A DNA stretch of 64,000 bases from Roseovarius sp. THAF9 (GTDB lineage Bacteria; Pseudomonadota; Alphaproteobacteria; Rhodobacterales; Rhodobacteraceae). Both the position numbers and the translations under genes were made by a program. This document shows positions 45,315-54,675 of this stretch, one piece after another (position 1 is the first letter of the stretch; every line of letters starts with the position of its first letter). The notes under the pieces are model-generated. The model ran no database searches. It was given only the letters and a program-made list of their open reading frames with translations, and had not been told where the DNA came from. The stretch is taken from positions 1,270,001-1,334,000 of the forward strand of contig NZ_CP045404.1 of assembly GCF_009363715.1 (NCBI RefSeq), in the 5' to 3' direction.

Positions 45315-46667
45315 TTAGCCGTCTTGCAGGTTGGTTTCCAGCCAGTGTTCCAGCCAGTGGATGTTGTAGTCGCCCGAGTGTATGTCCGGCTCCTGCAAAA
45401 GCGCGTGAAAGAGCGGCACCGTGGTGTCGACGCCGTCCACGATCAACTCGCCCAGGGCGCGGTTCAGCCGCGCCAGCGCCGTGGCGCGGTCCTGGCCGTG
45501 GACGATCAGCTTGCCGATCAGGGAGTCGTAGTAGGGCGGGATCGAATAGCCGTCATAAAGCGCCGAATCCATCCGCACGCCCAGCCCGCCCGGCGCGTGA
45601 AACTGCGTGATCTTGCCCGGCCGGGGCGAGAAGGTCGGCAGTTTCTCGGCGTTGATGCGCACCTCGATGGCATGGCCGTTGATCTTCAGATCTTCCTGGG
45701 TGAAGGACATCGGCAGCCCTTCGGCCACGCGGATCTGCTCTTGCACCAGGTCGACGCCGAAGATCGCCTCGGTCACAGGGTGTTCGACCTGAAGGCGTGT
45801 GTTCATCTCGATGAAATAGAACTCGCCCTTTTCGTAAAGAAACTCGATCGTTCCCGCGCCGGCATAGTCGATCTTGGCCACCGCATCGGCGCAGATCTTG
45901 CCGATCCGGGCGCGCTCTTCCTCGGTGATGCAGGGACCGGGGGCCTCCTCGAACACCTTCTGATGCCGCCGTTGCAGCGAACAGTCGCGCTCGCCGAGGT
46001 GCACCGCACGTCCCTTACCGTCGCCAAAGACCTGGATCTCGATATGGCGCGGCGTGGTCAGGTATTTCTCGATATAGACCTCGTCATTGCCAAAGGCCGC
46101 CTTGGCCTCGGAACGCGCGGTCATGAAGGCGTTTTCCATCTCGGCGGCGGTCTGCGCCACCTTCATGCCGCGCCCGCCACCGCCCGCGGTGGCCTTGACG
46201 ATCACCGGATAACCCATCTCGTCCCCAAGCGCCTTGGCTTCGGTAAGGTCGGCCACACCGCCCTCCGAGCCCGGCACGCAGGGCACGCCCAACGCCTTCA
46301 TGGTGTCCTTGGCGGTAATCTTGTCGCCCATCACCCGGATATGCTCGGCGGTGGGACCGATAAAGGTCAGGTCGTGATCCTCGACGATCTGCACGAAATT
46401 GGCGTTCTCCGACAGAAAGCCATAGCCGGGGTGAATAGCCTGCGCGCCTGTCACCTCGCAGGCGGCGATGATCGACGGGATCGACAGATAGCTCTCGGAC
46501 CCGGGCGGCGGCCCGATGCAGACGGATTCGTCGGCCATGCGCACATGCATCGCGTCGGCATCGGCGGTGGAATGCACCGCGACAGTGCGGATGCCCATCT
46601 CGCGGGCCGCGCGGATCACCCTCAGGGCGATCTCGCCCCGGTTGGCCACAAGGATCTTGTCGAACAT
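45315..46667 (-). CDS. accC: Acetyl-CoA carboxylase biotin carboxylase subunit
   Basis: A 450-residue ATP-grasp enzyme. It opens [20 protein letters not shown], with the Gly-rich loop [14 protein letters not shown], metal-binding ETNRL-type residues ([20 protein letters not shown]) and [17 protein letters not shown]. It carboxylates the biotin on AccB, the first step of fatty acid synthesis. It follows accB by 10 bp. Confidence 0.97.
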   Translation of the reverse strand: MFDKILVANRGEIALRVIRAAREMGIRTVAVHSTADADAMHVRMADESVCIGPPPGSESYLSIPSIIAACEVTGAQAIHPGYGFLSENANFVQIVEDHDLTFIGPTAEHIRVMGDKITAKDTMKALGVPCVPGSEGGVADLTEAKALGDEMGYPVIVKATAGGGGRGMKVAQTAAEMENAFMTARSEAKAAFGNDEVYIEKYLTTPRHIEIQVFGDGKGRAVHLGERDCSLQRRHQKVFEEAPGPCITEEERARIGKICADAVAKIDYAGAGTIEFLYEKGEFYFIEMNTRLQVEHPVTEAIFGVDLVQEQIRVAEGLPMSFTQEDLKINGHAIEVRINAEKLPTFSPRPGKITQFHAPGGLGVRMDSALYDGYSIPPYYDSLIGKLIVHGQDRATALARLNRALGELIVDGVDTTVPLFHALLQEPDIHSGDYNIHWLEHWLETNLQDG

Positions 46668-46677
46668 CGCGGTGCCC

Positions 46678-47193
46678 TTATTCGATGATCATCAGCGGCG
46701 CGCCGTATTCCACCGCGGCGCCGTCCTCGACCAGGATGCGCTTCACGGTTCCGGCACGGGGGGCGGGGATGTGGTTCATGGTCTTCATCGCCTCGACGAT
46801 CAGCAGCGTGTCACCCTCCGCCACCTGCTGGCCGGTCGCCACGAAGGCGGGCGCGCCGGGTTCGGCCTGCATGTAGATTGTGCCGACCATGGGCGAGGTG
46901 ACCGCGCCGGGATGGCTGGCCGGGTCCTCGGTCTGTGCGGCAGGCTCAGGGGCCGCTGCGGTCGCCGGTGCGGACGGCGCGGCAGAGGGCGCCGGGGCCG
47001 GCGCCGGGGCGGGGGCCGACATCTGCTGCACGACCTTCTGCTTGCGGCTGACCCGGACATTGAGCGTATCGTCGTCGCCGTATTCGCGCTTGACCTCCAA
47101 CTCGGTCAGGTCATTCGCGTTCAGCACTTCGGCAAGCGCCTTGATAAACGCCACATCCGCGTCGTGGTTCGTCTTGGAAGTCTTGTCCGGCAT
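46678..47193 (-). CDS. accB: Acetyl-CoA carboxylase biotin carboxyl carrier protein
   Basis: A 171-residue protein. The N-terminal region ([39 protein letters not shown]) is followed by a Pro/Ala linker (about 60-95) and the biotinyl domain with [13 protein letters not shown], where Lys carries biotin. The first gene of accB-accC. Confidence 0.96.
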   Translation of the reverse strand: MPDKTSKTNHDADVAFIKALAEVLNANDLTELEVKREYGDDDTLNVRVSRKQKVVQQMSAPAPAPAPAPSAAPSAPATAAAPEPAAQTEDPASHPGAVTSPMVGTIYMQAEPGAPAFVATGQQVAEGDTLLIVEAMKTMNHIPAPRAGTVKRILVEDGAAVEYGAPLMIIE

Positions 47194-47474
47194 CCCGTAT
47201 CCTCGAAGCTTGGGTCGCGGCCCGCTGTCCCGTCCGGCCACGCCTGTCTTGTTTTGCGCGCTTATAGGCCAGGACGGGCCTACTTGAAAGCGCCTATTTG
47301 CAAGGAAATCTGGGGCATCCGGCGCAGGATTGCGAGCGGAAAATCAAACGCGTCCCAAGCGGGTGGCTTTTTGCCTTCGAAAGTCTGCGCCGCCGCGCGG
47401 CGACAGAGTTTCCGATTGAACTGGCCGGCGGTCGGCGAAACACTGACCGCAACACGTAGACCGCGAGGATGCGC

Positions 47475-48956
47475 ATGAACATTGCCCATTGGCTCCAGAG
47501 TCAAGCACAGGCAGGCGGGACCAAGCCGGCGCTGTTTCACGGCACGCGAAGCATCGCCGATTACGCCGGATTTCACGCCCGCGCGGCCGCCTTCGCTGGC
47601 GGGCTGGCATCGCGCGGCATCCGCCCCGGCGACCGCGTGGCGCTTTTCATGGCGAACCACCCCGATTACCTGGTCGCGCTGTTCGGCATCTGGATCGCCG
47701 GGGCCGTCGCCGTGCCGGTCAATGCCCGCTTGCACGGGCAGGAGGCGGCCTGGATCCTCGACAATGCCGAGGCGTCGCTCTGCATCGCGACAGGCGCGCA
47801 GGCCGAGGCGCTGGCCGGAGCGCTGGCGACGGCCGCCTGTCCGGTCGCCTCCCCGGACGAGATCACGGGGGACGCGCTGCCCCTCGTGCCACGCGCGCCG
47901 TCGGACCTTGCATGGCTCTTCTACACCTCCGGCACCACGGGGCGGCCCAAGGGTGTGCAGATCACCCACCGGATGCTTCAGACGATGAGCCTTGGCTACC
48001 TCGCCTCGGTCGACGCGGTCAGCGCCGAGGATGTCACGCTTTACGCCGCACCGATGAGCCATGGCGCCGGGCTTTACAGCTTCGTGCACGTCCTGATGGG
48101 CGCACGCCACGTGGTGCCCGAAAGCGGCGGCGTCGACCCGGGCGAAATCCTCGACCTCGCGTCGCATTACGGGCGGATGCACATGTTCGCTGCGCCCACG
48201 ATGGTGCGCCGGCTGACGGATTACGCAAGGGATCACGACCGCGACGGGACCGGCCTGCGCAGTGTCGTCTATGGCGGCGGGCCAATGTACGTCTCCGATA
48301 TCGAGGCGGCTCTGGATGTGTTCGGCCCCGTCTTCATCCAGATCTACGGTCAGGGCGAGGCGCCGATGGCGATCACGTCGCTGAGCCGAGAGGACGTCTC
48401 GGCCCGGCGCGCCCTTGCCACTGTCGGCCGCGCTCAGGCCGGGGTCGAACTGCGCGTTGGCGACGCCGCGGGTCATCCCCTTCCGCTTGGCGAGGTCGGC
48501 GAGATCATGGTCCGCGGCGACCTGGTGATGCCCGGCTACTGGCGTAACGCAGCCGCCACGGCAGAGACCCTCCGCGATGGCTGGCTTCTGACCGGCGACA
48601 CGGGATGTCTCGATAAGGCGGGATATCTCACCCTTCAGGACCGTTCTAAGGATGTGATCATCTCCGGCGGGCAGAACGTTTATCCCCGCGAGGTCGAGGA
48701 AGCGCTGCTGAGCCACGGGTCCGTGTCCGAGGTGGCCGTGGTGGGGCGCAAAAGCGCGGCATGGGGCGAGGAGGTGGTGGCCTTCGTGGTCTTAAAGGAC
48801 GGCGCACTGGATGAGCCCGCGCTCGACGCCCATTGCCTGAACCGGATCGCCCGGTTCAAACGCCCCAAGGCCTATGTCGCGGTGAATGAGCTGCCCAAGA
48901 ACAACTACGGCAAGGTGGTCAAGACCGCGCTGCGAGAGCGTCTGGCGCAGGACTGA
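47475..48956 (+). CDS. AMP-forming acyl-CoA synthetase
   Basis: A 493-residue AMP-binding enzyme. The phosphate loop is LFYTSGTTGRPKGVQITHR. Motif A5 is IYGQGEAPMAI (in place of the usual YGxTE), motif A7 is GWLLTGDTG, and the A8/A10 region runs DRSKDVIISGGQNVYPREVEE ... PKNNYGKVVK with the catalytic Lys. Medium- or long-chain fatty acids or a related acid are likely substrates. An ATG at 47469 would add two residues. Five tandem palindromes follow the stop codon. Confidence 0.88.
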   Translation: MNIAHWLQSQAQAGGTKPALFHGTRSIADYAGFHARAAAFAGGLASRGIRPGDRVALFMANHPDYLVALFGIWIAGAVAVPVNARLHGQEAAWILDNAEASLCIATGAQAEALAGALATAACPVASPDEITGDALPLVPRAPSDLAWLFYTSGTTGRPKGVQITHRMLQTMSLGYLASVDAVSAEDVTLYAAPMSHGAGLYSFVHVLMGARHVVPESGGVDPGEILDLASHYGRMHMFAAPTMVRRLTDYARDHDRDGTGLRSVVYGGGPMYVSDIEAALDVFGPVFIQIYGQGEAPMAITSLSREDVSARRALATVGRAQAGVELRVGDAAGHPLPLGEVGEIMVRGDLVMPGYWRNAAATAETLRDGWLLTGDTGCLDKAGYLTLQDRSKDVIISGGQNVYPREVEEALLSHGSVSEVAVVGRKSAAWGEEVVAFVVLKDGALDEPALDAHCLNRIARFKRPKAYVAVNELPKNNYGKVVKTALRERLAQD

Positions 48957-48964
48957 TGGCGCGG

Positions 48965-49078
48965 GCGGAAATTTGCAAATTTCCGCGGCATTTTCTTGCA
49001 AGAAAATGGACCAGGATTTGCGTAAATCCTGTTCCGGAAAATGCGTATTTTCCGGCCCGATTTCTGCGCAGAAATCGG
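48965..49078. terminator. Cluster of five consecutive hairpins between converging genes
   Basis: Five dyads in 114 bp. Perfect palindromes: GCGGAAATTTG + complement (48965-48986), CATTTTCTTG + complement (48989-49008), CCGATTTCTGC + complement (49057-49078). Stems of 8 and 9 bp with a GCGT loop: CAGGATTT (49012-49031), CCGGAAAAT (49034-49055). Spacers are 1-3 bp. The block fills the space between the acyl-CoA synthetase stop and the end of the convergent unknown gene. Confidence 0.7.
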
Positions 49079-49082
49079 CGGC

Positions 49083-49499
49083 TCAGCCGTCGTCCTTATC
49101 CCCGGCCAGCATCCGGTCCGCCTTCTTGCGCACCAGCACCGTCCGCAAGTCGTGCATCGCCAGCAGCAGGGCGTCGGTCACGTCCTCCAGCTGGTCGTCC
49201 GTGGCCCGCGACTGTGCCCAGTGAGTCGTCAGGTTCAGGTAATCCACAGCACGGTGAATATCGTCGATGTCCCGCTGTGCCAGCAGCGCGGTACGCTCGT
49301 CCATCCACTGCTTGATGACCCGAGCGTCCTCGTCCGAAAGCTCTCTGTCGCCGTGGGGTTTGACCTGGCCGTTCTTGATGTTGATGACCGCGATCTGGTC
49401 CATCTCGATCCGCCGCTGGCGGTTCTCGGTGTCCACGCGAAACACGAAGGCCCCGTTCTCACGGACGCGAAAATAATAGTCTGGCAACTCGCCGCTCAA
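49083..49499 (-). CDS. Conserved-looking cytosolic protein of unknown function
   Basis: 138 residues, charged and mostly alpha+beta: MSGELPDYYFRVRENGAFVF, RIEMDQIAVINIKNGQVKPHG, then helices (DARVIKQWMDERTALLAQRDIDDIHRAVDYLNLTTHWAQ). No family is recognised. Codon use matches its neighbours, so it is probably a native gene. It ends 5 bp from the hairpin cluster. Confidence 0.65.
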   Translation of the reverse strand: MSGELPDYYFRVRENGAFVFRVDTENRQRRIEMDQIAVINIKNGQVKPHGDRELSDEDARVIKQWMDERTALLAQRDIDDIHRAVDYLNLTTHWAQSRATDDQLEDVTDALLLAMHDLRTVLVRKKADRMLAGDKDDG

Positions 49500-49548
49500 G
49501 CGGGTCTCCCATGCGTCTCGCGATGGTTTCGGTTAATCGCCTGACTCA

Positions 49549-50805
<1,257 letters not shown>

Positions 50806-50850
50806 TTAGGCAAGACGCTTTCGATGAGCCAAACCCCGGAAAGGAAGACC

Positions 50851-51246
50851 ATGACCGCCGAGACGCAAAACGACTGGTTCGATCCCGATGCCACCACCTT
50901 TGGTGACCGGCTGGCCGGGGCACGCGAGGCGGCGGGCATGACGCAAAAGGAAATGGCGCAGCGGCTGGGCGTCAAGCTCAAGACCCTCCAGGGCTGGGAA
51001 GACGACGTGACCGAGCCGCGGGCGAACAAGCTCAGCACCGTGTCGGGCCTGCTGAACGTAAGCCTGCGCTGGCTGCTGATGGCCGAAGGCGACGGCCCCG
51101 AGGCCCCCGCCGACGCCGAGGACAACGCAGACGTGACCGCCATGATGACCGAGATCCGCGCCCTGCGCACACAGATCGTCGGCAGCGCCGAACGCCTTGG
51201 CAGGCTGGAAAAGACCCTGCGCAAGGTGCTGCAGGACCGGACCTGA
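50851..51246 (+). CDS. XRE-family HTH regulator
   Basis: About 131 residues. The HTH is FGDRLAGAREAAGMTQKEMAQRLGVKLKTLQGWEDDVTEPRANKLSTVSGLLNVSLRWLL. A helical, possibly coiled-coil tail (EIRALRTQIVGSAERLGRLEKTLRKVL) may mediate oligomers. AAGGAAG lies about 5 nt before the ATG at 50851. A start at 50824 is also in frame. It precedes sdhE by 8 bp, so the two may share a transcript. Confidence 0.87.
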   Translation: MTAETQNDWFDPDATTFGDRLAGAREAAGMTQKEMAQRLGVKLKTLQGWEDDVTEPRANKLSTVSGLLNVSLRWLLMAEGDGPEAPADAEDNADVTAMMTEIRALRTQIVGSAERLGRLEKTLRKVLQDRT

Positions 51247-51254
51247 TCCGCGCC

Positions 51255-51512
51255 TTGACCGAACCTGCGGAAACACGGCTCAAGCGGCTGCGCATGCGGT
51301 CGATGCGGCGCGGCATCAAGGAGATGGACATCCTTCTGATGCGCTTCTCCGAGGCGCGTCTCGCCACCCTGACGCCCGCCGAATTGGACCTCTACGAGGT
51401 GCTGCTGGAGGAGAACGACCAGGATCTTTACCAGTGGGTCACGGGCCAGACCGATCCGCCCGAACACCTAGCCCCGCTGATCGCGCAGGTCCGCGCCGTC
51501 TCCACCGGTTAG
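51255..51512 (+). CDS. sdhE: FAD assembly factor SdhE
   Basis: 85 residues: TRLKRLRMRSMRRGIKEMDILLMRFSEARL, with the RGxxE motif needed for covalent flavinylation of succinate dehydrogenase, then LDLYEVLLEENDQDLYQWVTGQ. The start is a TTG; this gives the usual N-terminal length (later in-frame ATGs would remove conserved residues). Confidence 0.9.
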   Translation: MTEPAETRLKRLRMRSMRRGIKEMDILLMRFSEARLATLTPAELDLYEVLLEENDQDLYQWVTGQTDPPEHLAPLIAQVRAVSTG

Positions 51513-51561
51513 CGCAAACCGCGAAATACTTCGCATTTTACTTTGTATTGGCGGCATTTAA

Positions 51562-51573
51562 CCGAATATTCGG
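51562..51573. promoter_or_regulatory. 12-bp palindrome upstream of MarR-type gene (candidate operator)
   Basis: CCGAATATTCGG, a perfect palindrome, lies 47 bp before the ATG at 51621 in an AT-rich stretch. Symmetric sites of this size are common for MarR-family autoregulation. No second copy was found nearby. Confidence 0.4.
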
Positions 51574-51620
51574 CTTTCTTTGTCACATCAGTCTCCGAGC
51601 AGTATCGCATGGAGACGAGG

Positions 51621-52121
51621 ATGAGTTTTCAACAACAGATGCCGGCCGCCGTGCAGTCGGACGGATTCATGACGGGGTATCTCGATGCGCTGTCTTTGGT
51701 GGAGCGGCTGCACCGGCTGCTTCTGGATGTCATCAAGGACGAGTTCGAGCGGATCGGCGTGTTGGAGATCAACGCGGTTCAGGCGCTGCTGCTCTTCAAC
51801 GTCGGCGACAACGAGGTGACGGCGGGAGAACTGAAAACCCGCGGTTACTACCAGGGCAGCAATGTCAGCTACAATCTCAAGAAACTGGTCGAGATGGGCT
51901 ATATGCACCACCAGCGGTGCGAGATCGACCGCCGCTCGGTGCGTGTCCGGCTGACGCAGAAGGGTCGGGGCATCCGGGACGTGGTGGCGGGACTCTTCGA
52001 GCGTCACGCCGAAGGGCTGCAATCGCGCGGTGTCATCAGCCATGACGGAATCGACCAGATCACCGGCGCGCTGCGCCGGGTCGAACGCTACTGGACCGAC
52101 CAGATCCGCTATATCTATTGA
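51621..52121 (+). CDS. MarR-type winged-helix regulator
   Basis: About 166 residues. Helical dimer arms flank a winged helix (LEINAVQALLLFNVGDNEVTAGELKTRGYYQGSNVSYNLKKLVEMGYMHHQRCEIDRRSVRVRLTQKG). It resembles LdtR-like MarR proteins of alphaproteobacteria in general layout. GGAG lies 6 nt before the ATG at 51621; 51609 is an alternative start. Its 3' end overlaps the convergent DUF1194 gene by 7 bp. Confidence 0.87.
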   Translation: MSFQQQMPAAVQSDGFMTGYLDALSLVERLHRLLLDVIKDEFERIGVLEINAVQALLLFNVGDNEVTAGELKTRGYYQGSNVSYNLKKLVEMGYMHHQRCEIDRRSVRVRLTQKGRGIRDVVAGLFERHAEGLQSRGVISHDGIDQITGALRRVERYWTDQIRYIY

Positions 52122-52861
52122 GGCAGGCGCAGGCCCGCGGGCTGCGGCGGCACGAGCCGGGACAGGTTCGGCAGTTGCAGCTCGCGGATCAGCTTGCGGC
52201 GCATGGCGGCGGCGAAATCGGCATGGTCCTGCGCCACTTCGGCAAAGGCGCCGGGACCGTGCAGGATGAAGGCCCGGTAATAGCCTTCCAGCGATTTGAC
52301 GTTATGCAGGTTCTTCGAGGTGTTCGAGCGTGATTGCGGCCCGATGACCAGACCGTTGACCGTGATATCGCCCAGCACCGCGTCGTCAAGGTCGCGCGGA
52401 TGCAGCCCTATATTGGACGGCCCGTCGCCCGAGATATCCAGCGTCCGGCGCAGGCAAGGATCCTGACGGTTCAGGGCCGCCACGCCGAAAAGGATCGCCG
52501 CACTGATCGCCGTCGTGGGATCGTCGCCATTGGCCTTGCGTGTCGCCCGCAGGCGGGAAGCCGCCTCGGCCAGACGCGCCACGCTGTCGATCTCGGTCCA
52601 GTCCAGCAGCACGCGCTGGTCCTGCACCCCGCTCCATTCATAGATCATGAGGCGCACCGGTGCCTCGGGGACGGCCATGAACGCCGCCTGCACCTCCGGT
52701 GCTAGGAGCGCCGCAGCCAGCCCGTCGGTCTGAAGCCGGTATTCCCCCGCATCGACCGATCCCGACACGTCCATCCCCAGCGCCAGCGCCTGCCGGCACT
52801 CGGCCTGGCCCAGCCCCGGCCATAGCGCGGCAAAGGTCAGCACCAGCGCCCGAAAGTTCAT
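52115..52861 (-). CDS. DUF1194 (VWA-like) secreted protein, second copy in operon
   Basis: A 248-residue secreted protein with signal MNFRALVLTFAALWPGLGQA and a MIDAS-like metal motif ALGMDVSGSVDAGEY, then LDISGDGPSNIG and ITVNGLVIG. DUF1194 is a von Willebrand A-like family. It overlaps the upstream paralogue by 4 bp. The last gene of the gloA-DUF1287-DUF1194-DUF1194 run. Confidence 0.87.
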   Translation of the reverse strand: MNFRALVLTFAALWPGLGQAECRQALALGMDVSGSVDAGEYRLQTDGLAAALLAPEVQAAFMAVPEAPVRLMIYEWSGVQDQRVLLDWTEIDSVARLAEAASRLRATRKANGDDPTTAISAAILFGVAALNRQDPCLRRTLDISGDGPSNIGLHPRDLDDAVLGDITVNGLVIGPQSRSNTSKNLHNVKSLEGYYRAFILHGPGAFAEVAQDHADFAAAMRRKLIRELQLPNLSRLVPPQPAGLRLPQ

Positions 52862-53562
52862 CCGCGCGGTCCGGGCCGCGTCACGCTGCCCAGGATGACA
52901 TCGTTGATTTCACGGTAAAGTTTGCGGGTCATCGCCTCGGTGAACTCGTCGAACCCGTTGGCCACCACCAAAAACGCCCCCGGCCCGTGCAGCACCTCGG
53001 CCCCGTACCATGTCAGCACGCTGGGGTCCTCGCCGAGCACCACCAGCCCGTTCACCGTGACGTCCTGCATCGGGAAATGCCGGTAGGCTTCGCGCGGGCC
53101 ATAACGATAGTTGTTCACCCCGTCGCCCGACACATCGATCACGCGCCGCTCGCAAGCCGGCCCGTTCTGCAACAGCTGCGCCCCATACCCCAGCGCCGGC
53201 CCCATCGAGGTGGGAAACTCGTCATGGCTGCGGCGCATCTTCAGCAAGGTCTCGACGGACGCGTCGATCGCGGCGGGGCTGTCCAGCACCGTCCAGTCCA
53301 GTTGCAGCTTGTGCTGGTAAAAGCCCGACCACTCGTAGACGGCGAGCGCCACGTGCCCCGGCGCGCCCCGCAGGATCGCGTGACGCACCTCTTCGGCATC
53401 AAGCGCGGCGGCCAGCCCCACCCGTTGCAGATCGTATTCGGCGGCGTCCACCGACGACGACACGTCCACCGCCAGCACCAGCGCCAGCCGGCACCCCTCG
53501 GCCACCGCCCGCAGCGGCATCAGCGCCAGCAGCACCAAGGCCAGGGCGCGCCACGCCCTCAC
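52858..53562 (-). CDS. DUF1194 (VWA-like) secreted protein, first copy
   Basis: 234 residues: signal MRAWRALALVLLALMPLRAVA, MIDAS-like VLAVDVSSSVDAAEYDLQ, IDVSGDGVNNYR and VTVNGLVVLGED. A clear paralogue of the next gene, with similar length and the same motif order. Both may bind divalent metal and a partner in the periplasm. It overlaps the DUF1287 gene by 4 bp. Confidence 0.87.
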   Translation of the reverse strand: MRAWRALALVLLALMPLRAVAEGCRLALVLAVDVSSSVDAAEYDLQRVGLAAALDAEEVRHAILRGAPGHVALAVYEWSGFYQHKLQLDWTVLDSPAAIDASVETLLKMRRSHDEFPTSMGPALGYGAQLLQNGPACERRVIDVSGDGVNNYRYGPREAYRHFPMQDVTVNGLVVLGEDPSVLTWYGAEVLHGPGAFLVVANGFDEFTEAMTRKLYREINDVILGSVTRPGPRG

Positions 53563-54167
53563 TGCGTCAGCGCCCGCAGACGCAGCCGCGCGGCCGCGTC
53601 CAGCCGCGCGCGCAGCACCATGTCATGCGCAAACAGGATATCCTCGGTCCGCGTTCCCCAACCGATGTTATGCGTCACCAGCGGCCGCGCGCCATCGGCG
53701 CTGCGCCCCTCGGCCACGATCCCGATATGCGGCACGCCCGACCCCGCCAGCCGCCAGCTGACGATATCGCCCGGCGCGAAATCGTCCGGGTCATCGCTCG
53801 GACCCTCGGCCGCGCCGATCCGGTGCAGCAGGGTTTCCAGGTTCGGCACCCGCCGGTGGTCGATATTGCGATCGGTCGTCGTAAGCCCCCAGATGGCGGG
53901 GTAGGCGGCAAAATCCGCCTTCATGTCGCGGTTCACCGCCAGTTGCAGGTCGATCCCATGCGCATCGCGCAAGGCCCGGATCACCACGTCGGTGCACACA
54001 CCGCGGTCGGGCGGCACGTCCCCGCCGGGAAATTCAAGCCCCACATAGGACGGGTCATAGATCACCGTCACGCCCACCTGATCCGCCGCCGCCTCGGCCA
54101 GCGGGTCTGCGAGGGCAGGGGGGGCGGCCAGCGCCGCCAGGACGAATGCAAGGCGGCGCAGACCCAT
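53559..54167 (-). CDS. DUF1287 secreted protein
   Basis: About 202 residues. The signal peptide MGLRRLAFVLAALAAPPALA precedes a DUF1287 domain: VTVIYDPSYVGLEFPGGDVPPDRGVCTDVVIRALRDAHGIDLQLAVNRDMKADF and FAPGDIVSWRLAGSGVPHIGIV. The Cys in GVCTDVV and the His in PHIGIV suggest an NlpC/P60-like hydrolase fold. The ATG overlaps the gloA stop (TGATG). Confidence 0.87.
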   Translation of the reverse strand: MGLRRLAFVLAALAAPPALADPLAEAAADQVGVTVIYDPSYVGLEFPGGDVPPDRGVCTDVVIRALRDAHGIDLQLAVNRDMKADFAAYPAIWGLTTTDRNIDHRRVPNLETLLHRIGAAEGPSDDPDDFAPGDIVSWRLAGSGVPHIGIVAEGRSADGARPLVTHNIGWGTRTEDILFAHDMVLRARLDAAARLRLRALTQ

Positions 54168-54595
54168 CACCAGTGTCCGGTGCTTTCCATGCTGGCCCAC
54201 GGCTCGGCGGGCTCCAGCGCGTCACCCTCCTGCAGCAATTCCACCGAGATATTGTCGGGACTGCGCACGAAGGCCATGCGCCCGTCGCGCGGCGGGCGGT
54301 TGATCGTCACGCCGTTGTCTTGCAGATGCTTGCACATCTCGTAGATATTATCGACGCGGTAGGCCAGGTGCCCGAAATGCCGGCTGTCGTCCGGCAATTC
54401 GTCATCGCCGTCCCAGTTGTAAGTCAGTTCGATCGGGCATTCCTCCTGTCCCGGAGGCGCCATGAAAATCAGCGAAAAGCGGCCCTCCTCGCTGTCCATC
54501 CGCCGGGTCTCCTTCAGGCCCAGAAGTTCATAGAAGGCCATGGATTTCTCGAGGTCCTTCACCCGGACCATCGTGTGCAGGTATTTCAGCGCCAT
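54167..54595 (-). CDS. gloA: Lactoylglutathione lyase (glyoxalase I)
   Basis: 142 residues with paired betaalphabetabetabeta modules: HTMVRVKDLEKSMAFYELLGLKETRRMDSEEGRFSLIFM and HFGHLAYRVDNIYEMCKHLQDNGVTI...FVRSPDNISVELLQ. Metal ligands are His in YLHTMV, Glu in ECPIELTY, His in FGHLAY and Glu in SVELLQ. It converts the glutathione adduct of methylglyoxal to lactoylglutathione. The first gene of a four-gene overlapping operon. Confidence 0.93.
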   Translation of the reverse strand: MALKYLHTMVRVKDLEKSMAFYELLGLKETRRMDSEEGRFSLIFMAPPGQEECPIELTYNWDGDDELPDDSRHFGHLAYRVDNIYEMCKHLQDNGVTINRPPRDGRMAFVRSPDNISVELLQEGDALEPAEPWASMESTGHW

Positions 54596-54675
54596 AGGCG
54601 TACGGCTCCTTTGATTTTGGATTCCCCAACACAGTTAGCCGAAAGCGCCCCACTGTCCAGAGCGGGGCAGGGGCC

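Noticed and set aside
45303..46688. 461-codon plus-strand frame opposite accC
   Set aside because: Antisense of a certain accC gene; no domain.
48965..49078. Hairpin cluster as a replication origin or phage attachment site
   Set aside because: The dyads are all different in sequence, no iterons or DnaA boxes are visible, and similar smaller clusters lie at other gene ends in the window.
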